From assembly GCA_003427395.1 (NCBI GenBank), contig BFEA01000015.1, positions 4,950,021 through 4,983,073 of the forward strand: DNA of 33,053 nucleotides, written 5' to 3'. The notes under the pieces are model-generated. The model worked only from the letters and a program-made list of their open reading frames with translations, searched no databases and was not told where the DNA came from. Origin of the DNA: Chara braunii (Eukaryota; Streptophyta; Charophyceae; Charales; Characeae). The stretch's first letter is position 1. Each line of letters opens with the position of its first letter. Of this stretch, positions 1 to 9,588 are shown piece by piece. The translations under genes and the position numbers were made by a program.

Positions 1-590
1 CTAGGGAGTTCCACTGTGCCACAACCAACGATCCACGGTGTTCTGATTTCCCCACCGCGGACCACACTCACTACTTTATTTCCCCCGGCTTTGTCGTTAT
101 CTCCACTAACTTCCCTCCCTTCCGTCTTCTTCTTCCGTATCACCAACTCAGGGTCATCCCGTGGAAAGCCATAGCCCCCTACTGGCCCAGCACGCCCTGC
201 GGAAATTGCCGACAACGCGGCAACCAGAGAGCCTNNGGACCGCGAGGGCCCAACCAGAANGTACGACGACCGGNGCNACGTGGCGANAACNGACGACCGG
301 ACTCNTCNGGATCACACCCACCCNGAAGGGATCTTCCGATGAACCGNNGTCCTCAACACAGATGGATCGCACNACCATAAATGACNCGCGCATGCCATCT
401 GCCTTATGACCAGAAGTGGTCCGCCCTCTCTGCCAAATTGCACCCGTGCCCCCGAACAACTCTGCCACAGGAGATCTCAGTTCTGACCTGGGACTCCACC
501 CCCACTTTCCCAAAAATCCTTGGCACACCCCTTTTCGCACTTCCAGACCCACATCTCACTCCGATCAGGAAGTCGCGATGGGTGTGAGGT
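1..590 (+). mobile_element. 3' part of an upstream LTR-like repeat
   Basis: This segment shares two blocks with the 5' LTR further right. The first (about 3-234) encodes copy 0 of the recurrent LTR module. The second (about 465-590) starts near a CCACAGGAGATCTCAG stretch and runs through ACCTGGGACTCCACCCCCAC to GTGAGGT. It closely matches 4328-4452. Similarity stops at about 590, the same relative place where the main element's LTR stops before its primer-binding-site-like sequence. I read it as the tail of another LTR of the same family cut by the window start. Ambiguous bases at 235-376 blur the middle. Confidence 0.55.
3..234 (+). pseudogene. LTR module copy 0 (unrecognised conserved protein module, partial)
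   Basis: Frame 3 reads open from base 3 through the ambiguous bases. The diagnostic core is PGFVVISTNFPPF, then LLLPYHQLRVIPWKAIAPYWP, followed by a CGNC (C-x2-C) pair. The same order is found in copies 1-4: P-G-[hydrophobic]4-x-T-[DN]-F-x-P, LPFH-x-L-x2-IPW, APYWP, then CSEC. I do not recognise a known family. The short C-x2-C pair could bind metal, but that is inference. The product is probably a degraded piece of an LTR-embedded reading frame rather than a host gene. Confidence 0.5.
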
Positions 591-1780
591 TGGGCGTCAC
601 ACGGCTTCACGAGTGGAGATCAGGCAGACAAATTTTTTTAACTTTTCTGTACAAGAAATATAGTGGCGAGTAACTGCAACCAAGCCGCCGATTTGACACT
701 GTTCTAGTTGTTTTTAGGGCCTTGTTCGACACCACTTGAATTCAAGGGTTGAAGGAAAATTTTTCGTTCCACCCCTTGTGATGAACTATTTTCTGTAATC
801 GCATGACTTTCTGCGCGGAGCGGCTTCGGGGATTGGGGACTGGTTGGTCGGGTGGAATGCATAGATGGGGATTGGCTGGACAAGTTGCATGCATACCCTC
901 ACTTCTTTCCTTTTGGCTTTCGGGATCAGGGCCGGGAAAGTCTCGTGACGACGATTGAGTGACCGCACCTTAGTGAGCGCGATAAATAACGGTTGCCATA
1001 ACTTATTTCTTATTCTGCTATGGGAGATGAGAATTTTGGCGCGATTAGCGTGCGGGAATGTCGTTTTCAAATTTACAACGGATGACGGGCTCATGGAATT
1101 GTTTTTTTAAGCTTTTCGGAATTTCTTTTTGCAAATAGGATTTAGACTAGGAATTTAGGTGCTCTGAAATCTTGTTGTGTCGCGCTTCTTGCCCGCGCAC
1201 CTCTCACCGCAGTGGGGACTGGGCTCTGACTGTATCGCGCCCTTACTCCTGCATGTAACTGTAATTTTTGGTGGGCGCAATTGTAACTGTACTCCTTCTT
1301 CTCGATTCTCTCGTGTTCCCCGCCTTCTTCCCCTCTGTCGTGCATACCTCGTCCTCCTCTCTAATTGATCTGAGCGACTGCATGACCGGATCGATGCGTG
1401 GAGTGTGGCTGCGTCCCCCACGCCGCGGCTTGGCCATGCATGCGTAGGCATTTCCTTCTCTTCCCCTTCCCCTCAGTTAGGCATAGTCCCGGGTTCATCG
1501 CGCAAGCATGCACGCTATAAATTTCGCAAGCGCGATTAGTTTGCTCTCTCATAATTTGGAAGTTAGTGCGGTCAGTGAGGATCGACTAACAAGTAAGTGA
1601 GAAGATGAGCAGAAGTGAGTCGGGCGACCCAACGAGCTGGTGCTGGGTAGGCGGGGTTGACGTGCGGGCCACGACGGACTGTGACGCACGGGCCAACTTG
1701 GCTTGCGTACTCAGACTAAGCGGGGTGACGACTCGGTGTTGGTGCGAGGCGACGGACTGCCCGCATCGGAGGTGACGTAG

Positions 1781-1784
<4 letters not shown>

Positions 1785-1861
<77 letters not shown>
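1785..1861. repeat. (GA)n microsatellite
   Basis: About 38 perfect GA units. The 3' LTR has a short, imperfect purine GA tract at the equivalent position (about 13931-13966), so the expansion happened within a pre-existing short repeat of the LTR. Confidence 0.97.
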
Positions 1862-1864
<3 letters not shown>

Positions 1865-1919
1865 AATGTGCGTGCGGGATGAAGCCTTTTTCTAACCCTC
1901 TGTATAAATTTTGATTTCA

Positions 1920-2690
1920 ACCTTGGCCGATCTTGTTACGACCGTTTCGGATCTTCTTGCGAATCATTTTGGATTTTCTGCTTATGGTGTGTGTGGAATG
2001 AACTCGCGCGCTTCCCTCACCCCTCCTCGCACAATCTTTGGATGACTAGTTTAACTCAAATTTCGTCACTTTCTAGTCCCCATTCTGCGCTCGGGTTGGA
2101 TTTGGTCCTCATGCATATTACGCAATTGCCAACCTTCGGGTCTTGTATGTGGGATGGTGTCCTTCTTTTTCTGGTTTATGTAGTTTTGATAAGTGGCGTA
2201 GGTCCTTTTTTACTCGTGACTACCCCTGGTTCGTGTTTTTCTTAGTAATCGGTCTGATTTCCCCCCTCACTCCTGTTTCATTGCAGTATGGTGAGATCGG
2301 GCATGATGATGGTCTGCGCGTAACTGCAGTGAGCTTGGGTTATGATGATGTAGGCTTCCTCGATAACATGGCTTGGTGCGCAAACCTTTGTCGATCTCTC
2401 GTTTATGCTTTTCTGGAGATTTGCACGGCCCTCGAGTTTGATTGATGCATGAGTTCGATTGATGCCTGAGTATTGGGAAAATGCGTCTGCAAAACTAAGT
2501 TACCGGGCGGACCAATCCCCCGATTGTTGACACTGTCTCTGCCGGATCACACGGATGCATGTTAGTTTCCCGTTCCCTTTTGGGACAAAAAGGAGAATTT
2601 AACGAACACTCGACGGTCCCGGCTGATGTATGCTCTGGTGGATAAGTGGATGGCTGATTCAAATGTGTGATTGTCTGCTGATTGCCTTCC
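1920..2690. other. Unassigned interior of the older LTR-like copy
   Basis: No convincing coding region. Short open frames at 1991-2445 have no recognisable motif. A CCTGTTTCATTGCAG|TATGG stretch near 2270-2290 looks like a splice acceptor but has no supported exon. By position this should correspond to the 14.0-14.5 kb part of the 3' LTR, but similarity is too weak to align by eye. Confidence 0.35.
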
Positions 2691-2914
2691 TAATGTCTGT
2701 TTCTTGACACGCACATGGGCTAGCATGACGACGGATCAGACGATCTCCCGGCCAAAGAGATAGCCAATCGATCCGATCCAACTGATCGCAAACGTGGTCT
2801 CGTGCGCATACATGCAAGCTCGACCAAAATGGACATCGCCTATATGCGCGTCTACAAGACCTGCGCTCGAGTCCATGTCTAAACTCACAAAATTCCGATA
2901 GCATGGATGATGGG

Positions 2915-3250
2915 ACTCCCTTCCACCTCACAGATCGGGAAAGTCTGAGACACCGACGGTTCTGAGAATACTGGGAGTAGAAAAACGCCTGTCTTCTCGC
3001 ACAACCCCGCCCCAACCCTCCAAAATTCCCCTTTCGGGGGGGAAATGAACGTGTATGTGAGTGGGACATTTAACGGGCCTTAAGCGCGATCCCTTTGCCC
3101 TCCCAATTCCCCAGCTCAGACACAAGCCACGTCATCGCCGAACCCGGTGTTGTCATCATTGAGACAGACTTCGCTCCCTACCGCCTCGTGTTGCCTTTTC
3201 ACTGCCTGACGGCAGCCCCGTGGCACACGCTTGCCCCCTATTGGCCTCGA
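2915..3250 (+). pseudogene. LTR module copy 1
   Basis: A single + frame carries the whole module with three internal stops. It reads, in order, LTDRESLRHRRF, a CLLAQPRP region, KFPFRGGNERVCEWDI, IPLPSQFPSSDTSHVIAEPG, VVIIETDFAPYRLVLPFH and APWHTLAPYWP. This copy shows the module's full N-terminal extension, roughly 110 residues including the C-x-[EW] segment after GGNERVC. The C-x2-C pair seen after APYWP in copies 0, 2 and 3 is missing, because the sequence switches at about 3254 to the start of the next LTR fragment. Family unknown. Confidence 0.5.
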
Positions 3251-3253
3251 ACC

Positions 3254-4452
3254 CCCCTTCTTTTATCCTTCTGAGCAGTTTTGATATCTGACGCTAGACG
3301 CCCTTGTCCTTTCCAAAATCGGTATCTCGGATTTTTCCTCTGTTTCTTCTCGGAGACTTATGTATGGTCGTCTTCCCCCACTTTCTGTGTTTTTGAATGG
3401 CAATTTTGATGGATTGATTGCCAATAATCGGGGCTTGTGTGGAATCTCTGGGATGGCTGACCACAAGGTCCTTTCTGGTTATATGTAGGCTAGCTGCATG
3501 AATAATAGATAGGTGTGATTCTTTCTGTGTATGGAATAGGTAGGCATGGTAGATGACCATCTCTAGGAAAATGACCCACGCGTGTCTCGCTGGTTTTTCT
3601 TTCCTACCCAACCGAGGGCAGGCTTCGCGCACGCACGTGTAAGCCCGATCAAAACGATCGCTGCCTACGCGCGCGCCTGCGAAACCCGAACTCAACTAAC
3701 CTCCCGAATGACGGGTTTCTTCCTCACCCACAACATGAATATTGAGATCCCTTTTCGAATTACGGGTCGCGAGTGTCTGAGGGATCCGAAATTCCGAAAA
3801 ATATTGGGAACATGTGTGTTTGTCTGCACGACCGAGGAGAGAACTTTCTGAATTCCCATACCCGGTGGGAAACGAACGTATCTGCGAATACTCCAGCTCA
3901 TACACGTGCCACCTTGTCGTGGATCCGATAATAATTATTCTGGAAACCGACTTCCCTCCCTATCACCACGTACTGCCCTTCCATTCGATGACCATCATCC
4001 CCTGGCGTGTCATCGCTCCATATTGGTCCCAACCTCCGTGTTCGGAGTGCTTGCAAGACCGTGAGTACCGAGCCCCCGGCTTCATCCGATGAACCCGATC
4101 AAAGGAAGAACGACGAGCGCACAGCCTCCGGCTAAGGCCAGCTGTGCCAGACTCTGAGACCAGTAACATACGACGCCAACAAGTGGTCGGACAGCGTGAT
4201 AGCCATAGCGTTGTGCCGGTGCACCAAGTACGAGTCAGACCCAGGCGGCGGAACCAATAGAGGCGGTAGCTCCACACTCAGACTTTGACCCTCGCCTACC
4301 CTTTTGCATCCCTACCCCTGAAACTTGCCACAGGAGATCTCAGTTCCGACCTGGGACTCCACCCCCACTTCCCTAAAATCCTTGGCACACACCCTTTTCG
4401 CACTTCCAGGCCCACTCACACTTCGAACAGGAAGTCGAGTCGGGCGTGAGGT
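3254..4452 (+). mobile_element. 5' LTR of the main gypsy element (apparently 5'-truncated)
   Basis: From CCCTTCTT at 3254, this runs nearly identically with 14013-15130, including the 'ATGAATATTGAGATCCCTTT' stretch and module copy. By eye they match far better than the 777-1780 versus 12958-13930 pair. The LTR body upstream of 3254 is therefore probably missing from this copy. The final 120 bases (about 4328-4452) match the end of the upstream LTR tail (465-590) and not the 3' LTR, which breaks off earlier. The end at about 4452 is set by that shared boundary and by the primer-binding-site-like sequence that follows. Confidence 0.6.
3744..4092 (+). pseudogene. LTR module copy 2
   Basis: The frame starting at ATG 3814 reads MCLSARPRRELSEFPYPVG, NERICEYSSSYTCHLVVDP, IIIILETDFPPYHHVLPFH, MTIIPWRVIAPYWSQPPCSEC and LQDREYRAPGFIR, ending at TGA 4090-4092. 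Relative to copy 3 it lacks a short stretch after ICE (copy 3 has a CDIDRARERIPHHRDFPN segment). It therefore carries a roughly 40-50-bp deletion. CSEC gives a C-x2-C pair after the APYW motif. In copy 3 the frame continues for about 120 more residues; here the stop ends it early. No known family recognised. Confidence 0.5.
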
Positions 4453-4465
4453 TAGTATCGAAGCC
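4453..4465 (+). promoter_or_regulatory. Possible primer-binding site (initiator-Met tRNA-like)
   Basis: TAGTATCGAAGCC directly follows the LTR boundary. The usual plant gypsy site complementary to initiator Met-tRNA is TGGTATCAGAGCC, giving three mismatches in 13. Position and similarity are suggestive only. Confidence 0.3.
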
Positions 4466-4618
4466 GACACGTGGCAGGCTCGGGGATTGCTAATCGCTGT
4501 AATTAGGTAGGATTTAAGAGATGATCTGCCGAACAGAGGGCGTCCTAGGCAGAGGAACGCGCCACGTCGTGAACCTATAATAACCTGAAGTAGATCAGCA
4601 CGTCGGCAGACTGCTAAT

Positions 4619-5887
4619 ATGAATGCCAACCCGACACCAAATGCTGGCGGGGCTGCAGCCCCTCGAGCACGCGCACCAATGACCCCGCCTGATCTATACC
4701 TCTTTGATCCCGCACATCACCTCGCCGGAGCATGGCTAGCCACGCTTTGTGCACAACAGTACGACAATGACGAGGCCAGTATCAACATCCCCGCTAGATT
4801 AAGAGGGGATGCGCACCACCGGTTTACCACTTACGTGTGGATCAATCTCCCGACCTTTGAAAGGGACTTCTCAAAACCGGTCCGACTACATTCATCCGGA
4901 ACAAGCTTTCTTCATGATCAAAGACCGAGTTTAGAAGCCCCTCGAATCAGTCGCCGAATACCGCAGTAGGTTTTATAGGTTGTTTGTTAAGTCGGAACGA
5001 GGTGAAAATGTCGGAAGAGATTTGTTTATCGATGGGCTTCGTAGTCGAACGATGAGGGTAAAACTGCGAAAGCAGTTTTCCCCCATCAATCACACCATGC
5101 AACAAAGCATGGACGCCGCGGAGGAAATGGAGAGAGTTCGATGCTAGCTTCCTAGAAGGGGAGAATCACGTCAAGGAAGGAGACTCTTCAGAATTAGCCA
5201 GAGCGAAGGCTGAGTTAGTTTTGCTCCAAAACAAATTTGATAACATGACCTTCGTCTCTGGCCCCGTCACTTACCTAAGAACGATACCTGACAATGGTCG
5301 CCCCTACGCCTCCCCCACCTGCGCCTCCTCCGGAACCTCCCGTGAAACCAAATGAGCCAAACGCAATACTGGAGCTAACCCAAACGTTAATTAGTCTGAT
5401 GCAAGATAGCAAAAAGGAACAACGTGAGCACAATGCTCGGATAGAGTCTATGATGAGATCGATGCGCCCTATCGTTGTTCGAGCTATGCCTATAACACAG
5501 GCAGCAGCCCCTGCCCAGGCTGTGGGCGGTGCAACAGCTAATCTAGGCGTCTGTTACACGTGTCACCAGCCTGGCCACCTGGCTCGGGACTACCCCAACC
5601 GACCAGCACAAGTCCGGGTAGGAGCTGCCCCTGTGGCAACAACACCAGTAGCCAACGGGCCAGGAAGAGTAGGCACGATGATCGAGGACACGGAGGGAGG
5701 GGGAAGCACGATGGTTACCACCGAGGAAGTTGCAGAACTCATCCCGCTCGATCAATACATCTCCCTAGGTTACCCAGGGATGGGAATGATTGGAACCATC
5801 CGACCAGCGAACGAGCGACGGGAAATAATTGTATGGAGACCGTCCCCCAAAAAAATGAAATCTGGCAGCCCTACCTTTGTTACATGA
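4619..5887 (+). pseudogene. gag: Ty3/gypsy Gag (capsid + zinc knuckle), broken
   Basis: Gag is the structural polyprotein that packages the retroelement RNA. The start at 4619 (MNANPTPNAGG) opens 155 bases after the primer-site-like sequence. The capsid core lies in the +1 frame (about 4890-5144), reading ESVAEYRSRFYRLFVKSERG and LFIDGLRSRTMRVKLRKQF, typical of the retrotransposon gag domain. It contains a TAG at 4932 where CAG is expected, then a second frameshift near 5143. The last segment (5294-5887) is Pro-rich, then Gln/Ala-rich, and carries one zinc knuckle, CYTCHQPGHLARDY (residues 87-100 from 5294). The final ligand of the C-x2-C-x4-H-x4-C pattern is Tyr: TAC at 5591, where TGC would restore Cys. 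The reading ends at TGA 5885. Not functional as it stands. Confidence 0.85.
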
Positions 5888-6444
5888 GAGATCGGTGTCT
5901 TGAACATCGTCCGAGCCCTGGATCATCTGATCCCCCTGCCCACCGGACACCTACTGTCCATATTGGAACAGGCGAATGAGAAAATGTTGCAACACTGTAA
6001 GGCGAACCGAAAACAGTTTGCCCTCGCCAAACAAACAGCCATCAAAGGGAAAGCCCCCGCCTGCGGAGACAACTCCGACGATCCCAACACCTCGGACCCG
6101 ATACGATTAGGACTCCTTCGGAAAGAGGATCATTTCCTGCGCATCCCCCAAAAAAATGAAATCTGGCGGCCCTACCTTTGTTACAGGAGAGATCGGTGTC
6201 TTGAACATCGTCCGAGCCCTGGATCATCTGATCCCCCTGCCCACCGGACACCTACTGTCCATATCGGAACAGGCGAATGAGAAAATGTTGCAACACTGTA
6301 AGGCGAACCGAAAACAGTTTGCCCTCGCCAAGCAAACAGCCATAAAAGGGAAAGCCCCCGCCTGCGGAGACAACCCCGCCGATCCCAACACCTCGGACCC
6401 GATACGATTAGGACTCCTTCGGAAAGAGGATCATTTCCTGGGCA
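5843..6444. repeat. 301-bp tandem duplication inside gag-pol
   Basis: Unit 1 is 5843-6143 and unit 2 is 6144-6444. Both start TCCCCCAAAAAAATGAAATC and end GGATCATTTCCTG[C/G]GCA. By eye they differ at only about ten positions. A period of 301 is not a multiple of three, so the duplication shifts the frame. Gag is in frame with unit 1, and protease is in frame with unit 2. Confidence 0.95.
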
Positions 6445-7283
6445 TTAAGGCCATTCCCTGGAATTCCGCGGAATGTGTCATAGAAGTCTCGGGAAATCCA
6501 TACAATGTTATCATCGATTCAGGGGCCGTTGTCCTAGCCATTTCGTTGAAGGTCGTGGAACGGGCCGAAAGGAGGAAGGATTTGATCCCGTTAGCGGAAG
6601 GTGATCACCTTGTCTCCGCTGACGAGGAAAAGATCAAGGTGGTGGGAAGAAATACAAATGTTGCGTTTCGATTAGGAAAGGTTCACTCGCTAAGGGACGT
6701 CGTGGTATTAGATGTGAATGCGTACGATGTTCTTTTGGGATTACCGGCCCTTACTGCACTGAGACCCAACCTTGATTTCGAGAGACGGACCCTCATCCTC
6801 CAAAATACAGGCGGGAAACCGTACGTCATCCCGATGCGCCTAACTCTCCGAACCACGCTCCCTACGACTCGGAAAGTTCTCTCCTTAAGCGGAAAACCAC
6901 TCCACGTGATCACCTGGAAGGGACTCCTTACAGACCCAAGGGGAAAGGAACAGGAACGATCAAATAGTTCTTCTGACAGTGAGGATGAAGCGGACCCAGA
7001 AATCTGGAACCTGGCGCGCCAACTAATTCACTATCCAGTTCGACAAAAAACGACGAAACCCTTTGTCCTTATGGAAAGAAACCTCCAACGGACGCGAGCT
7101 TTAATCCTAGGGGAACCACTTGTCCAAGTATCTCGAATGGCTGATTCTTTGGAACCCCCTTGGACCCTATACGAGGCCACTGCCCCGCTTCTCTCGAGAT
7201 ACAGTGACAAGAAAGCGTTCTACGACATTACGAGACTGCCTCGTTCTCTACTTTCCACAGGGAAAGAGGTCCGATTGCTGTGA
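6156..7283 (+). pseudogene. Ty3/gypsy aspartic protease region of Pol
   Basis: This is an uninterrupted 375-codon frame. Residues 111-130 contain the retropepsin active site DSGA (residues 121-124, preceded by NVII). Residues 189-200 contain YDVLLGLPAL, the second conserved protease block (usually YDVILGMDWL). The enzyme would cleave the Gag-Pol polyprotein. The first 100 residues come from the second unit of the 301-bp duplication. After the protease fold comes an acidic Ser-rich stretch (SSSDSEDEADPEIW) and a linker leading to the reverse transcriptase. The reading frame ends at TGA 7281. Further Pol-like residues continue in another frame to about 7508 (ETPGRGNPYELGIKIAEKP). The ATG used is only the first in the open frame; the real start was upstream in Gag-Pol. 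Confidence 0.8.
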
Positions 7284-7511
7284 CAGGGTGCCGAGGACGG
7301 AGCTTTGGAAACCCCTGGACGTGGCAACCCATACGAACTAGGGATCAAGATCGCGGAAAAACCAGTAAGTTTGCAGGATATCAACGATGGGGTAACACCA
7401 AAAGAGCACGTGGCAATCCGGGAAGCAGACGCCCAGATGGTCATCACGGTGTTCTCCTGGCGATCGGACAACTCCTTCATATCGGCTCCTCCACCTGGGA
7501 ATGGCTGAAAA

Positions 7512-8450
7512 GTGGGCACGAAACAAGTGACGATTAGTATACATGGACAACTTTATGAACTACATGTGCCCCAGTACATGCCCGACGAGACTCACCAACA
7601 AATCGCTGATATCCTAATCGAATGTCAAGGGGCGATTAGTGTCGAGGATACAGATATCGGATTGTCATTAGTGATTCAGCATGAAATCCAGACCGGGACG
7701 CACCCACCAATCCATTGCAAACCGTACCGATATTCCCTCGCCGAACGAAAAACAACATTGGAACGAATTAGGGAGTTTGAAGCTAACGGTTGGATTGAAC
7801 CAGCTACCGGGCCATGATCATTCCCCGTAGTCTTAGTCCCGAAGAAAAACGGGTCGATTCGCATATGCATCGATTATATGAAGTTGAATGATATCACAAT
7901 CAAAGATGTGTACCCCCTCCCCCGGATTGCTGACTTGCATATCCTAGTCAAGGAGGAGGATCGGTCGAAGACGGCGTTCGTATTGTTCCAAGGCACGTGG
8001 CAGTGGGTTCGTTGCCCTATGGGGATATGCAATGCACCAACGACCTTTCAGAGGACGATGAACATCACCTTTCAGAACTTTGTCAATAAGACTTGACTGA
8101 CCCAGGGCATGATCAATTTTTGCGTCATTGTGTACATGGACGATATCTTAGTATACTCTAAATCATTCCACGGACATGCTCAACACATCGAGTGGACACT
8201 CGGGGCATTGCGGGATGTTGGATTCAAGATTGATTTGAAAAAAAACGAGTTTTTCCTTTCGGAAGTCTCGTTTTTGGGGTATGTAGTGACCCGAGGGGGC
8301 TTGAGGCCAAATTCGAGAAAAGTCGAGGCGGTTCGGGAGACCCCCACGCGGGCCACGCCTACGCCACTGACGCAGGTTCGAGGCTTTCTGGGATTGGCCT
8401 CGTACTCCGGAGGTTTATTAAGGGCTTCGCGGCAATCGCTCGGCCTCTAA
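7512..8450 (+). pseudogene. Ty3/gypsy reverse transcriptase, with motif A deleted
   Basis: One frame runs 7512-8450 with two in-frame TGA codons (7815, 8094). The first falls where Trp is normal (GP-stop-SFPVVLVPKKNGS). Recognisable blocks, in order: HCKPYRYSLAERKTTLERI; GWIEPATGP; VPKKNGSIRICIDY; DVYPLPRIADL; KTAFVLFQGTWQWVRCPMG; NAPTTFQRTM; VYMDDILVYSKS (YMDD at 8133-8144); FFLSEVSFLGYVVTRGGLRP; VRGFLGLASY. The stretch that should follow PLPRIxDL, carrying the first catalytic Asp (the F-x-x-L/I-D-L block), is absent. The sequence jumps from IADLHILV to EEDRSKTAF. The polymerase therefore lacks one catalytic residue. Near 8399 the reading shifts frame into the connection and RNase H part. 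Confidence 0.88.
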
Positions 8451-9051
8451 CGAACCTCCTACGGAAGGACCAGCCACTGAAGTGGGATGCGGATTGCGAA
8501 CAAGCCTTTGTCACCTTGAAGGAGGCCCTGGCTTCCGCGCCTATTTGATTCGGCCCGATCCAGGAAAGCAGTTCACACTCGTCACGGACTGGTAGTCCGA
8601 GGCGATCTCTGCTATTTTGCCCCAAAAGTGGAAGGACGGCCGTGAACATGTCATCGAGTACGCCTCGCGAACTGTACCCGATGAACGCAGGAACGATTCG
8701 GCCCCACAGGGAGAGTGCTACGCGGTCGTCTGGGGAATTCATCACTTCCATCCGTATCTGTACGGACAAAAGTTCCTCCTCGTTACGGATCATGAGCCCC
8801 TGCTAGCTCTCAAAAGGCTCACTAACTACACGGGCATGATTGGACGATGGGTTGTTCAACTACAGGAGTATAACTTCGATATCATTCATCGGAAGACAGA
8901 AAAGCACGGGAACGTAGACGGGTCGATGCGACTACAACGGCCACGCAAGGTGGCAAAAGGTGAAGAGATTACTCCGTGGAAGGAGCCGGAGCCAGCCAAG
9001 GGACCCCCGTACGAAGAACTGGCCATTCTCACTCGACCCTTCAGAAAGTGA
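8399..9051 (+). pseudogene. Gypsy connection region and RNase H
   Basis: After a frameshift near 8399 the sequence reads RRFIKGFAAIARPLTNLLR and CEQAFVTLKEALASAP, the usual RT-RNase H connection. Another shift near 8545 gives LIRPDPGKQFTLVTDW, a TAG (8593, CAG expected) and SEAISAIL. The frame from 8617 to 9051 reads DGREHVIEYASRTVPDERRN, GECYAVVWGIHHFHPYLYG, LVTDHEPLLAL and WVVQLQEYNFDIIHRKTEKH. These are the RNase H core with the catalytic Asp of VTDW, the Glu of GECYAVVW and the Asp of VTDHEPL present. The final VDGSMRL corresponds to the usual NVADALSR end. RNase H would degrade the RNA template during cDNA synthesis. Broken here. Confidence 0.85.
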
Positions 9052-9054
9052 CAC

Positions 9055-9588
9055 GTGAAGACGATGGCGATGGGTGGAGAAGGTAATACCAAGGGTCTCC
9101 TTTCCCCCCTCTCATTCTCTTCCTTTCTCTCCTTGCCTGACAAGTTCCGTTATATTTGCGAAGCAATATCACGCGTCTACTCGGTTCCTATGTGTCCTAG
9201 TGGGGAAGGGTATGTGAAATGGATATATTGTCAACAATGTGTCTCCCGAGCTCGCGGCTCCTATATCCAATACAGGAGCCCAGATAAACCTTGGCTATGT
9301 CTCATGTGTCGCACTAACACAATCCCGACGGAGGCTCGATTCCTCGAAGCCGCGTCCGAAGGATTAGAAAAGACACGCCAATTTCGGCGTGCTGAAGTAT
9401 GGACGGATGTTGTCTTGATAGCTACCGTGGTTGGAAACTCCCTCCGAGAATTCACCAAGGAAGATCAGAGGTGGGCTAATGAGAGGGCGTTGGATTATCA
9501 ATGGAACGACGGACGCCTAGAAAAACGAAAGACTGATGGCAGTGGGATCTGGATGTCAGTATCTCATCCGTTCATGAGGTACGACTAG
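9055..9588 (+). pseudogene. Pol spacer with a decayed PHD-finger-like Cys cluster
   Basis: This frame lies between RNase H and integrase. Residues 59-85 show C59-x2-C62-x4-R67-x2-Y70, then PDKPW80-x-C82-x2-C85. That is the spacing of the second half of a PHD finger (C-x2-C-x4-H-x2-C ... W-x-C-x2-C) with the His and one Cys replaced. CGC at 9253 needs one transition to become CAC, and TAT at 9262 one to become TGT. Only one Cys of the first pair (C47) is seen. Residues 101-177 are a linker ending MSVSHPFMRYD before TAG (9586-9588; CAG would be Gln). PHD fingers usually read histone H3 tails, so a targeting role is possible but inferred. It could also be another zinc fold. Confidence 0.5.

Larger units (their letters stand above)
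591..3253 (+). mobile_element. Older, diverged LTR-like copy of the same gypsy family
   Basis: The stretch from 777 (TGTGATGAACTATTTTCTG) to about 1780 aligns by eye with 12958-13930 in the 3' LTR. Shared landmarks include GGTTGCCATA, AGGATTTAGACTAG, a pyrimidine-rich TGTAACTGTAAT block, TGCTATAAAT, GACGAGCTGGTGCTGGG-like and GGACTGCCCGCATCGG. A GA microsatellite sits at the same place in both. The end, about 2915-3250, holds module copy 1. The middle, 1920-2690, does not align by eye with anything else here. The start at 591 repeats the TGGGCGTCACA that opens the 3' LTR at 12945. It is much more diverged from the 3' LTR than 3254-4265 is, so I treat it as a separate older copy. Confidence 0.5.

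Noticed and set aside
2268-2290. Splice-acceptor-like TTTCATTGCAG
   Set aside because: No flanking exon with coding character, and short pyrimidine-AG strings are common by chance.
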